Origin: Phytobacter palmae
GTDB lineage: Bacteria; Pseudomonadota; Gammaproteobacteria; Enterobacterales; Enterobacteriaceae
NCBI GenBank assembly: GCA_900112785.1
Contig: FONB01000007.1
Span: 1-64,000, forward strand
Direction of reading: 5' to 3'
DNA length: 64,000 nucleotides
Part shown: positions 49,067 through 59,423 of the stretch, piece after piece
Numbering within the stretch: the first letter of the stretch is position 1
Layout: every line of letters begins with the position of its first letter
Notes under the pieces: model-generated
The model's database searches: none
What the model was told of the DNA's origin: nothing
What the model saw: only the letters and a program-made list of their open reading frames with translations
Translations under genes and position numbers: made by a program

Positions 49067-49648
49067 ATGAAACGACTCATTGTTGGGATCTCAGGGGCCA
49101 GCGGCGCGATTTACGGTGTGCGCTTGTTGCAGGTATTACGCGACGTGGCGGATATTGAAACCCATCTGGTGATGAGCCCGGCCGCACGACAGACCCTCTC
49201 TCTCGAAACCGATTTTTCCCTGCGTGACGTTCAGTCTATGGCGGATGTAGTGCATGACGCCCGTGATATTGCCGCTAACATCTCTTCCGGCTCATTTAAG
49301 ACTGCGGGCATGGTGGTGTTGCCCTGCTCAATAAAAACGCTCTCAGGAATCGTGCATAGCTATACCGACGGACTGCTGACGCGTGCGGCGGATGTGGTGT
49401 TAAAGGAGCGTCGCCCGCTGGTGCTATGCGTGCGTGAAACGCCATTGCATTTAGGGCATCTGCGGTTGATGACACAGGCGGCAGAACTGGGAGCCATTAT
49501 CATGCCGCCGGTCCCTGCGTTTTATCATGCGCCGAAAACGCTGGATGACATCATTAACCAGACCGTGAATCGCGTACTGGATCAGTTCGATATCACTCTG
49601 CCGGAAGATTTATTTATCCGCTGGCAGGGAGGGAATGCCTCCAGATAG
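49067..49648 (+). CDS. ubiX: Flavin prenyltransferase UbiX
   Basis: A 193-residue flavoprotein with GISGASGAIYGVRLLQVL at the N-terminus and the conserved LPCSIKTLSGIVHSYTDGL. It prenylates FMN to make the cofactor of the decarboxylase UbiD in ubiquinone synthesis. Slightly longer than in E. coli (189) because of a few extra C-terminal residues. Confidence 0.96.
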   Translation: MKRLIVGISGASGAIYGVRLLQVLRDVADIETHLVMSPAARQTLSLETDFSLRDVQSMADVVHDARDIAANISSGSFKTAGMVVLPCSIKTLSGIVHSYTDGLLTRAADVVLKERRPLVLCVRETPLHLGHLRLMTQAAELGAIIMPPVPAFYHAPKTLDDIINQTVNRVLDQFDITLPEDLFIRWQGGNASR

Positions 49649-49838
49649 TGCACATCATTGCCCGATGCCCTTTTTCAGGGCGTTTTTGCAATCGCGATCA
49701 TATCCTCAACATTTAATTCCTTTTTTCCCCTTTTAACACTCTGGTTCGTTCGGCGGACCTGCTATCTTTCACCATTAAGGGCAATTTGCAACGTTTTATT
49801 AACAAATTTAACGCTGTTGTTTTTCAGCGCTAAAAATC

Positions 49839-49854
49839 TGGCATAAGACATGCA
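49839..49854 (+). promoter_or_regulatory. Sigma-54 promoter of argT
   Basis: TGGCATAAGACATGCA fits the sigma-54 -24/-12 pattern TGGCAC-N5-TTGCA, with GG and GC at the correct distance, 68 bases before the argT start. It agrees with the nitrogen (NtrC) control known for argT in Salmonella. Confidence 0.82.
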
Positions 49855-49921
49855 AGTAAACTCGTAGCAACACACAACACAACGCAGCACAAAATAAAAT
49901 CAGAATACTTGAGGGTAATGT

Positions 49922-50704
49922 ATGAAGAAGACGGTTATTGCTCTGTCTTTACTGCTGGGCCTGTCCGCGGCATCCAGTGTTTACGCAGCGCTTCCCCAGA
50001 CTGTACGTATCGGTACTGATGCGACATACGCACCTTTCTCTTCCAAAGATGCGAAAGGGAATTTTGTCGGTTTTGACATCGATCTCGGTAATGAGATGTG
50101 TACCCGCATCAAGGTCAAATGTACCTGGGTTGGCAGCGACTTCGACGCGCTTATCCCGTCCCTGAAAGCGAAGAAAATTGACGCTATCATCTCCTCCCTC
50201 TCTATTACGGAAAAACGTCAGCAGGAGATTGCTTTCTCCGACAAACTCTACGCCGCTGACTCCCGTCTGATTGCCAAAAAAGGCTCGCCGATCGTGCCAA
50301 CGCTGGACTCCCTGAAAGGCAAACACGTAGGGGTACTGCAGGGGTCTACGCAAGAAGGTTATGCGAACGACAACTGGCGCACTAAAGGTATCGATGTGGT
50401 GGCCTACCAGAACCAGGATCTGATTTACTCTGATCTGGCCGCAGGCCGTCTGGACGCTGCATTCCAGGATGAAGTGGCTGCCAGCGAAGGTTTTCTGAAA
50501 CAGCCTGCCGGTAAAGATTTTGCGTTCGCCGGCCCGTCCGTTAAAGATAAGAAATATTTCGGCGATGGTACCGGGATCGGTCTGCGTAAAGACGATACTG
50601 AGCTGAAAGCGGCTTTCGACAAAGCCTTTGCTGAAATTCGTAAAGACGGTACTTACGATAAGCTCGCGAAAAAATATTTCGACTTTAACGTCTACGGCGA
50701 GTAA
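49922..50704 (+). CDS. argT: Lysine/arginine/ornithine-binding periplasmic protein ArgT
   Basis: A 260-residue solute-binding protein: signal peptide [20 protein letters not shown] cleaved near VYA, mature start [17 protein letters not shown], and [20 protein letters not shown]. It delivers basic amino acids to the HisQMP permease. It is a close paralogue of hisJ, which follows after 252 bases; the two arose by tandem duplication. A sigma-54 promoter lies upstream. Confidence 0.95.
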   Translation: MKKTVIALSLLLGLSAASSVYAALPQTVRIGTDATYAPFSSKDAKGNFVGFDIDLGNEMCTRIKVKCTWVGSDFDALIPSLKAKKIDAIISSLSITEKRQQEIAFSDKLYAADSRLIAKKGSPIVPTLDSLKGKHVGVLQGSTQEGYANDNWRTKGIDVVAYQNQDLIYSDLAAGRLDAAFQDEVAASEGFLKQPAGKDFAFAGPSVKDKKYFGDGTGIGLRKDDTELKAAFDKAFAEIRKDGTYDKLAKKYFDFNVYGE

Positions 50705-50956
50705 AGCAGCTGTTGTAGGGATAAAACGATGCGCCATTTTGGTTTTCCAGGATGGTGCATCAATACGTGTGATGTTGCAAGTTAGTGCGTGTGATGCACT
50801 AAAATGGCGCAACGATGCATAGTTAAGCAAAAACCATGCAAAAAATGCCGGCGGGCGGGCAGAATGCTTTGCCTTGCCGTGCCATATAATGGCACGATAG
50901 CGACACCGTATTCTTCTAATAAATCCCTTAGGAAAGACAGTCTGTTGAGGATAATT
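50705..50956. promoter_or_regulatory. argT-hisJ intergenic region with nested inverted repeats
   Basis: A perfect ten-base inverted repeat, gcgccatttt at 50731-50740 and aaaatggcgc at 50801-50810, encloses a second one, gtgcatc (50755-50761) and gatgcac (50793-50799). The inner arms resemble TGGTGCA-type NtrC half sites. The region may hold the hisJ promoter or an attenuating hairpin; no definite promoter was assigned. Confidence 0.55.
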
Positions 50957-51739
50957 ATGAAAAAATTGGTGTTATCACTTTCTCTGGTGCTCGCTATCTC
51001 CAGCGTTTCAGGCGCATTCGCAGCTATTCCGCAAAAACTCCGCATCGGTACTGACCCAACTTATGCTCCTTTTGAATCGAAGAATTCGCAGGGCGAATTG
51101 GTTGGTTTTGACATCGATCTGGCGAAAGAGCTGTGCACGCGTATCAAAACCCAGTGTGTCTTTATTGAAAACCCACTGGATGCGCTGATTCCTTCGCTTA
51201 AAGCGAAAAAAATCGACGCCATCATGTCATCTCTCTCAATTACTGAAAAACGCCAACAGGAAATTTCGTTCACCGACAAGCTGTATGCAGCGGATTCTCG
51301 TCTGGTCGTGGCGAAAGACTCTGATATCGTTCCCGATCTTGCGAAGCTGAAAGGCAAACGCATTGGCGTATTGCAGGGCACCACGCAGGAAACGTACGGT
51401 AACGTTCACTGGGCGCCGCAGGGTATTGAAATCGTCTCCTACCAGGGGCAGGACAATATCTATTCTGATCTGACCGCAGGCCGTATTGATGCTGCGTTCC
51501 AGGATGAAGTGGCCGCCAGCGAAGGTTTCCTGAAAACGGCGATGGGTAAAGACTACAAATTTGGCGGTCCGTCCATTAAAGACGAGAAGCTGTTTGGCGT
51601 CGGCACCGGCATGGGTATTCGTAAAGACGATAACGAACTGCGTGAAGCGCTGAATAAAGCGTTCGCGGAAATGCGTGCAGACGGGACTTACGAAAAACTG
51701 GCGAAAAAGTACTTTGATTTTGATGTTTATGGTGGTTAA
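50957..51739 (+). CDS. hisJ: Histidine-binding periplasmic protein HisJ
   Basis: A 260-residue solute-binding protein with the signal peptide [19 protein letters not shown] and mature start [20 protein letters not shown]. The ligand-contact segments [19 protein letters not shown] and [11 protein letters not shown] follow the ArgT pattern. It binds histidine for the HisQMP permease. The ATG at 50957 begins the signal peptide; the open frame extends upstream without family support. Confidence 0.96.
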   Translation: MKKLVLSLSLVLAISSVSGAFAAIPQKLRIGTDPTYAPFESKNSQGELVGFDIDLAKELCTRIKTQCVFIENPLDALIPSLKAKKIDAIMSSLSITEKRQQEISFTDKLYAADSRLVVAKDSDIVPDLAKLKGKRIGVLQGTTQETYGNVHWAPQGIEIVSYQGQDNIYSDLTAGRIDAAFQDEVAASEGFLKTAMGKDYKFGGPSIKDEKLFGVGTGMGIRKDDNELREALNKAFAEMRADGTYEKLAKKYFDFDVYGG

Positions 51740-51762
51740 TTCCACGCGTGTTTAACGTGCGA

Positions 51763-51782
51763 CCCCTTCCGCCCGGAAGGGG
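51763..51782 (+). other. Hairpin between hisJ and hisQ
   Basis: The perfect stem ccccttcc/ggaagggg with the loop gccc in the hisJ-hisQ gap, with no T run. In Salmonella the same gap holds a REP-like stem that keeps hisJ mRNA above hisQMP levels; a similar role is inferred. Confidence 0.65.
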
Positions 51783-51821
51783 AAGAGACGCGGCAGACAC
51801 GAATACGACAGGACAGGCTGC

Positions 51822-52508
51822 ATGCTGTATGGTTTTTCTCAAGTTATCTTTCATGGTGCCCTCGTCACGCTGGAACTGGCTATCAGTTCCGTGGTGCTGG
51901 CGGTGCTGATTGGCCTGGCCGGTGCGGGCGCAAAGCTCTCTAAAAACCGTCCGTTAGCGCTGGTTTTTGAAGGCTACACCACATTGATTCGCGGCGTGCC
52001 CGATCTGGTGCTGATGCTGCTGATTTTTTACGGATTGCAAATAGCTCTTAACACTCTGACCGATGCGATGGGAATGGAGCAACTCGATATTGATCCGATG
52101 GTGGCGGGTATTATTACCCTCGGGTTTATTTATGGTGCCTATTTTACCGAAACCTTCCGCGGCGCTTATATGGCGGTGCCGAAAGGGCATATCGAGGCTG
52201 CCACCGCGTTTGGTTTCACCAACTCGCAGACCTTTCGCCGCATTTTGTTTCCGGCCATGATGCGCTTCGCATTGCCGGGGATTGGCAACAACTGGCAGGT
52301 CATTCTCAAAGCGACAGCGTTAGTGTCGTTACTGGGGCTGGAAGATGTGGTGAAAGCCACGCAGCTCGCGGGGAAAAGTACCTGGGAGCCGTTCTATTTT
52401 GCCGTCGTGTGCGGTCTGATTTATCTGGTGTTTACCACCGTTTCTAATGGCGTACTGCTTCTTCTCGAACGTCGCTACTCCGTAGGTGTGAAGAGGGCTG
52501 ACCTGTGA
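51822..52508 (+). CDS. hisQ: Histidine/lysine/arginine/ornithine ABC permease HisQ
   Basis: A 228-residue permease subunit with five hydrophobic helices and the EAA loop GHIEAATAFGFTNSQTFRRI that contacts HisP. It pairs with HisM in the inner membrane. The end overlaps the hisM start by four bases. Confidence 0.96.
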   Translation: MLYGFSQVIFHGALVTLELAISSVVLAVLIGLAGAGAKLSKNRPLALVFEGYTTLIRGVPDLVLMLLIFYGLQIALNTLTDAMGMEQLDIDPMVAGIITLGFIYGAYFTETFRGAYMAVPKGHIEAATAFGFTNSQTFRRILFPAMMRFALPGIGNNWQVILKATALVSLLGLEDVVKATQLAGKSTWEPFYFAVVCGLIYLVFTTVSNGVLLLLERRYSVGVKRADL

Positions 52509-53221
52509 TCGAGATTATTCAGGAGTACTGGAAATCGCTGCTGTGGACCGATGGCTACCGCTTCACCGGGGTGGCTATTACCCTGTGGTTATTGATTTCT
52601 TCGGTGGTGATGGGCGGAGTAATGGCGGTGTTTCTGGCTATTGGTCGCGTCTCCAGCAATAAATACATTCAATTTCCCATCTGGCTGTTCACTTACATTT
52701 TTCGTGGTACGCCGCTCTATGTGCAGTTGCTGGTGTTTTACTCAGGCATGTATACGCTGGAAATTGTGAAGGGAACGGAACTGCTCAATGCTTTTTTCCG
52801 CAGCGGCCTCAATTGTACGGTGCTGGCGTTAACGCTTAATACCTGTGCTTATACTACGGAAATTTTCGCCGGGGCGATCCGTTCGGTGCCGGCCGGGGAA
52901 ATTGAAGCCGCCCGTGCTTATGGTTTTTCATCGGTGAAAATGTATCGCTGCATTATCCTGCCATCGGCGCTGCGCATTGCGCTGCCGGCCTATAGCAACG
53001 AAGTGATTTTGATGCTCCACTCTACCGCGCTGGCTTTTACCGCGACGGTGCCGGATCTGCTCAAAATCGCCCGCGATATTAACTCCGCGACTTATCAGCC
53101 GTTCACCGCGTTTGGTATTGCGGCTGTACTGTATTTGATCATCTCTTATGTGCTGATTAGCCTGTTCCGCAAGGCGGAAAAACGCTGGTTGCAGCATATA
53201 AAACCTTCTTCGACGCACTGA
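52505..53221 (+). CDS. hisM: Histidine/lysine/arginine/ornithine ABC permease HisM
   Basis: A 238-residue permease subunit with the EAA-loop motif [20 protein letters not shown]. Forms the HisQM heterodimer. It starts at a GTG overlapping hisQ and is followed after seven bases by hisP. Confidence 0.96.
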   Translation: MIEIIQEYWKSLLWTDGYRFTGVAITLWLLISSVVMGGVMAVFLAIGRVSSNKYIQFPIWLFTYIFRGTPLYVQLLVFYSGMYTLEIVKGTELLNAFFRSGLNCTVLALTLNTCAYTTEIFAGAIRSVPAGEIEAARAYGFSSVKMYRCIILPSALRIALPAYSNEVILMLHSTALAFTATVPDLLKIARDINSATYQPFTAFGIAAVLYLIISYVLISLFRKAEKRWLQHIKPSSTH

Positions 53222-53228
53222 GAACATC

Positions 53229-54002
53229 ATGTCTGACAATAAATTAAACGTTATCGATCTGCATAAACGCTACGGCGAGCATGAGGTGTTGAAAGGGGTG
53301 TCGCTGCAGGCTAACGCCGGGGATGTGATCAGCATTATTGGCTCTTCAGGCTCCGGCAAAAGTACCTTTCTGCGCTGCATAAACTTCCTTGAGAAGCCAA
53401 GTGAAGGGACGATTATCGTCAATGGCGAGAATATCAATCTGGTGCGCGATAAAGACGGTCAGTTGCGGGTAGCGGATAAGCAGCAACTGCGTTTGTTACG
53501 TACCCGCCTGACGATGGTGTTTCAGCATTTCAATCTGTGGAGCCACATGACGGTACTGGAAAACGTCATGGAAGCGCCAATACAGGTACTGGGTCTTAGC
53601 AAACAGGAGGCCCGGGAGCGTGCGGTGAAATACCTGGCGAAAGTGGGTATTGACGGTGTTCAACAGGCGAAATATCCGGTGCATCTCTCTGGCGGCCAGC
53701 AGCAGCGCGTCTCCATTGCCCGTGCGCTGGCAATGGAACCGGAAGTGTTGCTATTTGACGAACCCACTTCCGCACTGGACCCGGAACTGGTGGGTGAAGT
53801 GCTGCGCATCATGCAACAACTGGCGGAAGAGGGAAAAACCATGGTGGTGGTAACACATGAAATGGGCTTTGCCCGCCATGTTTCCACCCATGTGATTTTC
53901 CTGCATCAGGGCAAAATTGAAGAAGAGGGTGCGCCGGATGAGCTGTTCGGCAATCCGAAAAGCCCGCGTCTGCAGCAGTTCCTCAAAGGTTCACTCAAAT
54001 AA
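53229..54002 (+). CDS. hisP: Histidine/lysine/arginine/ornithine ABC ATPase HisP
   Basis: A 257-residue ATPase with Walker [19 protein letters not shown], signature [16 protein letters not shown], Walker [14 protein letters not shown] and the switch His in [12 protein letters not shown]. It energises HisQM. A ten-base-pair inverted repeat (gctaccggcg/cgccggtagc, 54010-54031) follows and ends the operon, facing the SorC regulator. Confidence 0.97.
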   Translation: MSDNKLNVIDLHKRYGEHEVLKGVSLQANAGDVISIIGSSGSGKSTFLRCINFLEKPSEGTIIVNGENINLVRDKDGQLRVADKQQLRLLRTRLTMVFQHFNLWSHMTVLENVMEAPIQVLGLSKQEARERAVKYLAKVGIDGVQQAKYPVHLSGGQQQRVSIARALAMEPEVLLFDEPTSALDPELVGEVLRIMQQLAEEGKTMVVVTHEMGFARHVSTHVIFLHQGKIEEEGAPDELFGNPKSPRLQQFLKGSLK

Positions 54003-54034
54003 TCATGGTGCTACCGGCGCTCGCCGGTAGCCGC

Positions 54035-54982
54035 TTATTCCGCCAGCAGTTTCAGCGCGGTATCTTCGTCTGTCACCAGCCCATTGACCCAGCCACCGAT
54101 CAGGGCGGCGCGAATGGCGGCAAGTTTACGTTCCCCTCCGGCAAACCCGACTACTTTTCGTTCCGTGTGGCTGGTGAGCGGCACGCTGGTAAGCATCGCA
54201 TCCAGTTCAGAATCCAGGCGTACGCCCTCATGGTTAAAGAAATGGCCAAGCATTTCGCCCGCCACATTTTGCGTCTCCAGATCTTTGACCTGGGCGTCGG
54301 TAATAAACCCCTCAGTGTTCAGCGGGCAACCCAGTTTCACCTCGCCAATGCCAAGAAAAGTGACATCCGCGTTAAGTGCTCTTGCGGCAACGCGTTGATA
54401 AATCTGATGCTGGCACCAGCTATTTTTATCTTCCGGACTATCGGCATACAGCGGCGCCGGAATGAAAAAATACTTACCCTGCATTTTTTCCGCCATTTTC
54501 AGCGGCACATCATAACGGGTACCGGAGTCATCCCGGGCGATAGCGCCGATCATCGATACGCACTGATGCTGCGGTCGCTCCAGCGATGGCAGAGCGTCAA
54601 TCACGGCGCGCAGCGTTTTACCGGAGCCAACACCAAAGACCTGCGGTTTCTCTTCACAGATAAATTGCGCCATCACCTGTGCCCCTTCCACAGCCAGCAT
54701 CTGCTGAATGGCATCGTCTTCCAGCCCGGCAGATGGCACGACGCGGCACAGGCTGAGGTCATATTTTTCTTGCAGGTCGTGCGCCAGTTTCAGGCAACGG
54801 GTCACCGGATGGCTGATATTGACGGTGACCATCCCGGTTTCGCGGGCGCCGGAAATGAGCCGTTGCGCCACCTGGCGTGACAGGCCCAGCGCCGAAGCAA
54901 TATCCTGCTGTGTTAATCCCGCCACGTAATACATCCATGCGGCACGGGCGGCGAGTTCCTGTTTTTTCTCTTCTTTGTTCAT
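54035..54982 (-). CDS. SorC-family sugar-binding transcriptional regulator
   Basis: A 315-residue regulator: an N-terminal helix-turn-helix (AGLTQQDIASALGLSRQVAQRL, residues about 22-43) and a C-terminal SorC sugar-phosphate sensor fold with GVGSGKTLRAVIDALPSL and AGGERKLAAIRAALIGGW. The start MNKEEKKQ at 54982 has a good ribosome site (gaaggtgc). It is divergent from the arabinitol dehydrogenase gene with a 200-base gap, so it likely controls that operon. Known dal operons of Klebsiella use a LacI-type repressor, so this SorC choice is different. Confidence 0.85.
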   Translation of the reverse strand: MNKEEKKQELAARAAWMYYVAGLTQQDIASALGLSRQVAQRLISGARETGMVTVNISHPVTRCLKLAHDLQEKYDLSLCRVVPSAGLEDDAIQQMLAVEGAQVMAQFICEEKPQVFGVGSGKTLRAVIDALPSLERPQHQCVSMIGAIARDDSGTRYDVPLKMAEKMQGKYFFIPAPLYADSPEDKNSWCQHQIYQRVAARALNADVTFLGIGEVKLGCPLNTEGFITDAQVKDLETQNVAGEMLGHFFNHEGVRLDSELDAMLTSVPLTSHTERKVVGFAGGERKLAAIRAALIGGWVNGLVTDEDTALKLLAE

Positions 54983-55182
54983 TGCACCTTCCCCTGATTT
55001 TCTGCCGCCATTGTACGCGCAATGGTCACATTCACAAAAATGGGCAAATGTAATTTTTAAGGGCAAAAGCTATTTTCGTGAGTTTCATCCCAGAAAACCT
55101 TCACATCTCACTACTAACATACATACAACAAACGGGCATAAGCCCGATAAAATGTCAAATGCTCAAAATTGAGGTGATGATT

Positions 55183-56580
55183 ATGTCCGAGAAAAAAGCG
55201 GTGTGGATGCATATTGGTGCCGGGTCGTTTCATCGTGCTCATCAGGCGTGGTATCTGCACAAACTGATGGAACAGGGTGATGAGCGCTGGAGCATTGCGC
55301 TGGGAAATATTCGTGATGACGCCAGTACGTTGCTGGACCATCTCACCGCGCAAAACGGTAAGTATGTGCTGGAAACTGTGTCGCCGGAGGGTGAACGCGA
55401 GTACGAAACCATCACCTCAATTCGCAAAGTATTGCCATGGGATAGTGAAATTAGCGCACTGGTGAAGCAGGGGGCTGATGCCGAAACACGTGTCATCGCC
55501 TTTACAGTTACCGAAAGCGGTTATTACCTGACGCCAGAACATGAGCTGGATCAGCAGCAGGCCGATATTCAGGCCGACCTGAATGGCGGGATTCGCACTC
55601 TTTACGGTGCGCTGACCCGCATCCTGAAACAGAGGATTGCGCAGCATGGCGACCCCGTTACCTTGCTGAACTGCGATAACCTGCGGCATAACGGCGAGCG
55701 CTTCCGCCTCGGTTTTCTCTCCTTCCTCAAGGCGAAGGGTGAAAGCGAGTTGCATCAATGGGTAGAAAAAAATACCACTTCACCCAACACCATGGTTGAC
55801 CGCATTACCCCACGGCCGACGCCGGATGTGGCAGAGCGCGTACTGGCGGCAACCGGCATTAAAGATGCGGTGCCGGTAATGGGGGAATCCTTTATTCAGT
55901 GGGTGATTGAAGATGATTTTATCAATGGTCGCCCAGCGCTCGAAAAGGTAGGCGTGGAGCTGGTTGAATCGGTATTGCCCTGGGAAGAGGCGAAAATCCG
56001 AATTCTTAACGCTACCCACAGCTGTATTGCGTGGGCGGGGACGCTGATTGGTCTGAGCTTTATTGATGACAGCACCCGCCAGAGTGCCATTCGTCAGATG
56101 GCCTGGGAATATGTCTCTCGTGACGTCATTCCTTCGCTGACGCCCAGCCCGCTGGATCTGGCGAAATATCGCGATGTGGTACTGGCGCGCTTTAGCAATC
56201 CGTATATCAAAGACACTAACCAGCGCGTCGCCGCCGATGGACTGTCCAAAATTCCGGGAATGGTCACGCCGACGCTTATCGAATGTTACAAACGCGGCGA
56301 AACTCCGTCTGCGACCGCCGTATTACCTGCGCTGTTCTTCCTGTTCCTGAAACGCTGGGCAGACGGTTCTCTGCCTTATACCTATCAGGATGGCGTGATG
56401 CAACCCGATGCCGTACGCGCCGTTTTCAACGCGCCCGATCCGCTGGCAGTCTGGGCGGCAGACGAAGCGTTGTTTGCCGGGCTTGCGAAATCCGCCGATT
56501 TCTTAACCCTGCTGCGTCGTACCGTAGCGGAGCTGGAACAGTGGATAAAACAACCTGAATCGCAACTGGCGGCAGTGTAA
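55183..56580 (+). CDS. dalD: D-arabinitol 4-dehydrogenase (mannitol dehydrogenase family)
   Basis: A 465-residue long-chain polyol dehydrogenase. [20 protein letters not shown] is the N-terminal NAD motif, and [20 protein letters not shown] and [21 protein letters not shown] carry the catalytic Lys-Asn-His region of the family. The ATG at 55183 is eight bases after gaggtg. Together with the xylulokinase and the DalT-like MFS carrier, it most likely oxidises D-arabinitol to D-xylulose; mannitol or another polyol cannot be excluded from sequence. Confidence 0.8.
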   Translation: MSEKKAVWMHIGAGSFHRAHQAWYLHKLMEQGDERWSIALGNIRDDASTLLDHLTAQNGKYVLETVSPEGEREYETITSIRKVLPWDSEISALVKQGADAETRVIAFTVTESGYYLTPEHELDQQQADIQADLNGGIRTLYGALTRILKQRIAQHGDPVTLLNCDNLRHNGERFRLGFLSFLKAKGESELHQWVEKNTTSPNTMVDRITPRPTPDVAERVLAATGIKDAVPVMGESFIQWVIEDDFINGRPALEKVGVELVESVLPWEEAKIRILNATHSCIAWAGTLIGLSFIDDSTRQSAIRQMAWEYVSRDVIPSLTPSPLDLAKYRDVVLARFSNPYIKDTNQRVAADGLSKIPGMVTPTLIECYKRGETPSATAVLPALFFLFLKRWADGSLPYTYQDGVMQPDAVRAVFNAPDPLAVWAADEALFAGLAKSADFLTLLRRTVAELEQWIKQPESQLAAV

Positions 56581-56589
56581 GGGGGCGCT

Positions 56590-58050
56590 ATGTACCTGGG
56601 CATTGATATTGGCACCTCAGAATTAAAAGCATTGCTGATTGACGGCGATGGCGCGATTGTCGCCTCGGCGCATGCTGCGCTGACCGTACAACGTCCGCAT
56701 CCGCACTGGGCAGAACAGGATCCGCAAGCCTGGTGGCAGGCCTGTGGCCGCGTGGTCACCGAACTGCGCCAGCAGCATCCGCAACAGTGGGCGGCCATTC
56801 GCGCCATTGGTCTGTCGGGCCAGATGCACGGTGCGGTACTGCTTGATAACGACGGTAACGTGCTGCGTCCCTGCATTTTGTGGAATGACACTCGCAGCGC
56901 TGCCGAATGCGCCTGGCTGAGTGAGTATCACCCGGAAATGATGGCTATTAGTGGCAACATGATCATGCCGGGTTTTACCGCGCCGAAGCTGGTATGGGTG
57001 GCCCGTCACGAACCGGAAGTGTTTAGCCGCGTGGCAAAAGTTCTTCTGCCAAAAGATTACCTGCGCTGGCGCTTAACCGGTGAGTTTGTCAGCGACCCGT
57101 CCGACGCGGCTGGCACCCTGTGGCTGGATGTGGCAAAACGCGACTGGTCGGACGAACTGCTTGCCATGACCGACCTCAGCCGTAGCCAGATGCCATCACT
57201 GGTGGAAGGCAGCGAGTCCAGCGGGACGCTTCGTGCCGCACTGGCAACCGAGTGGGGTCTGAGCTCGTCGGTGGTGGTGGCCGGAGGCGGGGGTGATAAC
57301 GCCACGTCCGCCGTGGGCGTCGGCGCAGTGGCGCCGGGCGACGCGTTTATTTCTCTCGGGACTTCCGGGGTTATTTTCGTGGTCAACGATGCGCTACAGG
57401 CTGACCCGAAATCCGGCGTACATGCTTTCTGCCATGCGCTGCCCGGTCGTTGGCACCAGATGAGCGTGATGCTGAGCGCCGCCAGTTGTCTGCGTTGGAT
57501 CTGTAATCTGCTTTCGGTCACCGAAAGCCAGTTGATGGACGAGATTGCCCAACTGACGGACGAGGAGCTGAAACGCGCACCGGTGTTCCTGCCTTATCTG
57601 TCCGGGGAGCGCACGCCGCATAACGATCCGCTGGCGGCGGGAAGTTTTTTCAATCTGCACCATGAAACCAGCCGCGCGCTATTGGGTTATGCGGTGATTG
57701 AAGGGGTCACTTTCGGCCTGTGTGATGGGCTGAATGTACTGGGTAACGCCTCGATTTCCCGATGCAGCCTGACCGGCGGTGGGGCGCGAAGCCCGCTTTG
57801 GGCGCAACTGATTGCCGATGTGCTGAACATTCCAGTGGTCACGCATCCGGCAAGTTCCTCCGGTGCGCTGGGGGCTGCGCGTCTGGCCTGGCTGGCAGAT
57901 GGCGGCGATGAGGCGAAAGTTTGCCTCAAACCCCCGGTAGTCACCCATTTTACGCCGCAGCCTGAACGCGGCGAATGGCTGGCGAAGCGGCTGGCGCTGT
58001 TCCGTCTGCTTTATCAGCAGCAACAGGAAGCGCGCACGTTACTGCCTTAA
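56590..58050 (+). CDS. xylB: Xylulokinase (dalK-like)
   Basis: A 486-residue FGGY kinase with the N-terminal phosphate loop YLGIDIGTSELKALLID, GLSGQMHGAVLLD, and the C-terminal GGGARSPLWAQLIADVL signature. It phosphorylates D-xylulose to xylulose 5-phosphate for the pentose phosphate pathway. It lies nine bases after the dehydrogenase, in the role DalK plays in D-arabinitol operons. It may be a paralogue of a chromosomal xylB elsewhere. Confidence 0.87.
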   Translation: MYLGIDIGTSELKALLIDGDGAIVASAHAALTVQRPHPHWAEQDPQAWWQACGRVVTELRQQHPQQWAAIRAIGLSGQMHGAVLLDNDGNVLRPCILWNDTRSAAECAWLSEYHPEMMAISGNMIMPGFTAPKLVWVARHEPEVFSRVAKVLLPKDYLRWRLTGEFVSDPSDAAGTLWLDVAKRDWSDELLAMTDLSRSQMPSLVEGSESSGTLRAALATEWGLSSSVVVAGGGGDNATSAVGVGAVAPGDAFISLGTSGVIFVVNDALQADPKSGVHAFCHALPGRWHQMSVMLSAASCLRWICNLLSVTESQLMDEIAQLTDEELKRAPVFLPYLSGERTPHNDPLAAGSFFNLHHETSRALLGYAVIEGVTFGLCDGLNVLGNASISRCSLTGGGARSPLWAQLIADVLNIPVVTHPASSSGALGAARLAWLADGGDEAKVCLKPPVVTHFTPQPERGEWLAKRLALFRLLYQQQQEARTLLP

Positions 58051-58056
58051 ACCTCC

Positions 58057-58086
58057 AGCCCCGGCCTCTGTACCCTCGCCGGGGCT
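58057..58086 (+). other. Hairpin between kinase and transporter genes
   Basis: The nine-base stem agccccggc/gccggggct with a 12-base loop and no T run, in the gap before the MFS gene; probably affects mRNA stability or relative expression. Confidence 0.55.
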
Positions 58087-58115
58087 CATCTCCCGGCTTA
58101 TAAAGGAAGATTGTT

Positions 58116-59390
58116 ATGCAATCTAATGAATACTGGTTTGGCTTACCGAAAAAACTGCTCTGGGGATTTGTGGCTATCGCCATTTTTATGGCTGGCGATG
58201 GCTTTGAAATGGCTTTCTTGTCAAAACACATAACCGACATGGGCTTCTCGCCTGCACAGTCGGCTGCCGTCTTTACGATTTATGGCCTGGCGGCAGCGCT
58301 GGCGGCGTGGGCATCCGGCGTGGTGGCAGAACTCATCACCCCGCAGCGTGCCATGACCATTGGCTGTGTCCTGTGGGTCATTATGCATGCGTTGTTTATG
58401 TCTATGGGGCTGGGGATGCGCAACTATCCGCTGATGCTGCTGTTCTATGGTATTCGCGGCCTGGCCTATCCGATGTTTATCTACTCTTTCATGCTGATGC
58501 TGGTTCAGGTGCTGCCGCGCCCAAATCTGGCGGCGGCGACGGGCTGGTTCTGGGCCATGTATTCCATCGGCATTGGCGTGGTAGGCAGTTACCTGCCAAG
58601 CCTGACCATTCCGATGTTTGGTGAAACGGGGACGCTGTGGTTTGCCATCGTCTGGGTCGGTTGCGGTGGCCTTGTGGCGTTCGTGAGTTTGCGTAATGTG
58701 CCGGTAGATCGTTCACGGGTGAATTTGCCGCTGCGTGACAAAATGACCGAGCTTTCCCGCGCGGCGACCATTCTGTTTACTAACCGTGACATCTTCTATG
58801 CCTGCCTGATTCGTATTATCAATACGCTGTCGCTTTTTGGTTTTGCGATTGTGATGCCACTGCTGTTCGTTGACCGACTGGGCTTTAGCATCTCTGAATG
58901 GCTGCAAATCTGGGCGGTGTTCTTCTTCGTGACCATTTTCACCAATATTTTCTGGGGGATCACCGGGGAATACATTGGCTGGATCCGCCAGGTGCGCTGG
59001 TTTGGCTGCCTGGGAATGGCAATCTCAAGCCTGACATTTTATTACCTGCCGGTATATGCCGGGCATAACTTTGCGGTGGCGCTGATACCGGCGATTATGC
59101 TGGGTATTTTTGTCGCGGCTTTCGTGCCGATGACGGCGGTCTTCCCGACGCTGGAGCCGCATCATAAAGGCGCGGCAGTCTCCATCTACAATCTCTCTGC
59201 CGGGATGAGCAACTTTGTCGCCCCGGCGATAGCCTCCGCCTTGCTGCCGTTTTTCGATATCGTGGGCGTGGTTTGGGCCTATACCGGGCTGTATATCTTT
59301 GCCGGCGTACTGACCTTTATCATCAAAGTGCCGCAGCCAAAACGCGTGCGCCAGGGGCGTGCATCGAAAGAGGTAGAACAGAGCGTTTAA
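58116..59390 (+). CDS. dalT: RbtT/DalT/CsbX family MFS polyol transporter
   Basis: A 424-residue MFS carrier with twelve hydrophobic helices. The opening KKLLWGFVAIAIFMAGDGFEMAFLS and GIRGLAYPMFIYSFMLMLVQ match the ribitol/arabinitol transporter subfamily RbtT/DalT. It completes a regulator-dehydrogenase-kinase-transporter cassette. A terminator hairpin follows at 59397. Confidence 0.85.
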   Translation: MQSNEYWFGLPKKLLWGFVAIAIFMAGDGFEMAFLSKHITDMGFSPAQSAAVFTIYGLAAALAAWASGVVAELITPQRAMTIGCVLWVIMHALFMSMGLGMRNYPLMLLFYGIRGLAYPMFIYSFMLMLVQVLPRPNLAAATGWFWAMYSIGIGVVGSYLPSLTIPMFGETGTLWFAIVWVGCGGLVAFVSLRNVPVDRSRVNLPLRDKMTELSRAATILFTNRDIFYACLIRIINTLSLFGFAIVMPLLFVDRLGFSISEWLQIWAVFFFVTIFTNIFWGITGEYIGWIRQVRWFGCLGMAISSLTFYYLPVYAGHNFAVALIPAIMLGIFVAAFVPMTAVFPTLEPHHKGAAVSIYNLSAGMSNFVAPAIASALLPFFDIVGVVWAYTGLYIFAGVLTFIIKVPQPKRVRQGRASKEVEQSV

Positions 59391-59396
59391 GTGGGT

Positions 59397-59423
59397 ATAA
59401 GGCGCAGTGTCCCTGCGCCTTAT
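59397..59423. terminator. Bidirectional terminator after dalT
   Basis: An eleven-base stem ataaggcgcag/ctgcgccttat with a five-base loop (tgtcc), between convergent dalT and the GNAT gene. Confidence 0.75.

Noticed and set aside
49949-50830. 293-residue minus-strand frame opposite argT
   Set aside because: Shadow of a well-supported periplasmic binding protein gene; a similar shadow occurs opposite hisJ.
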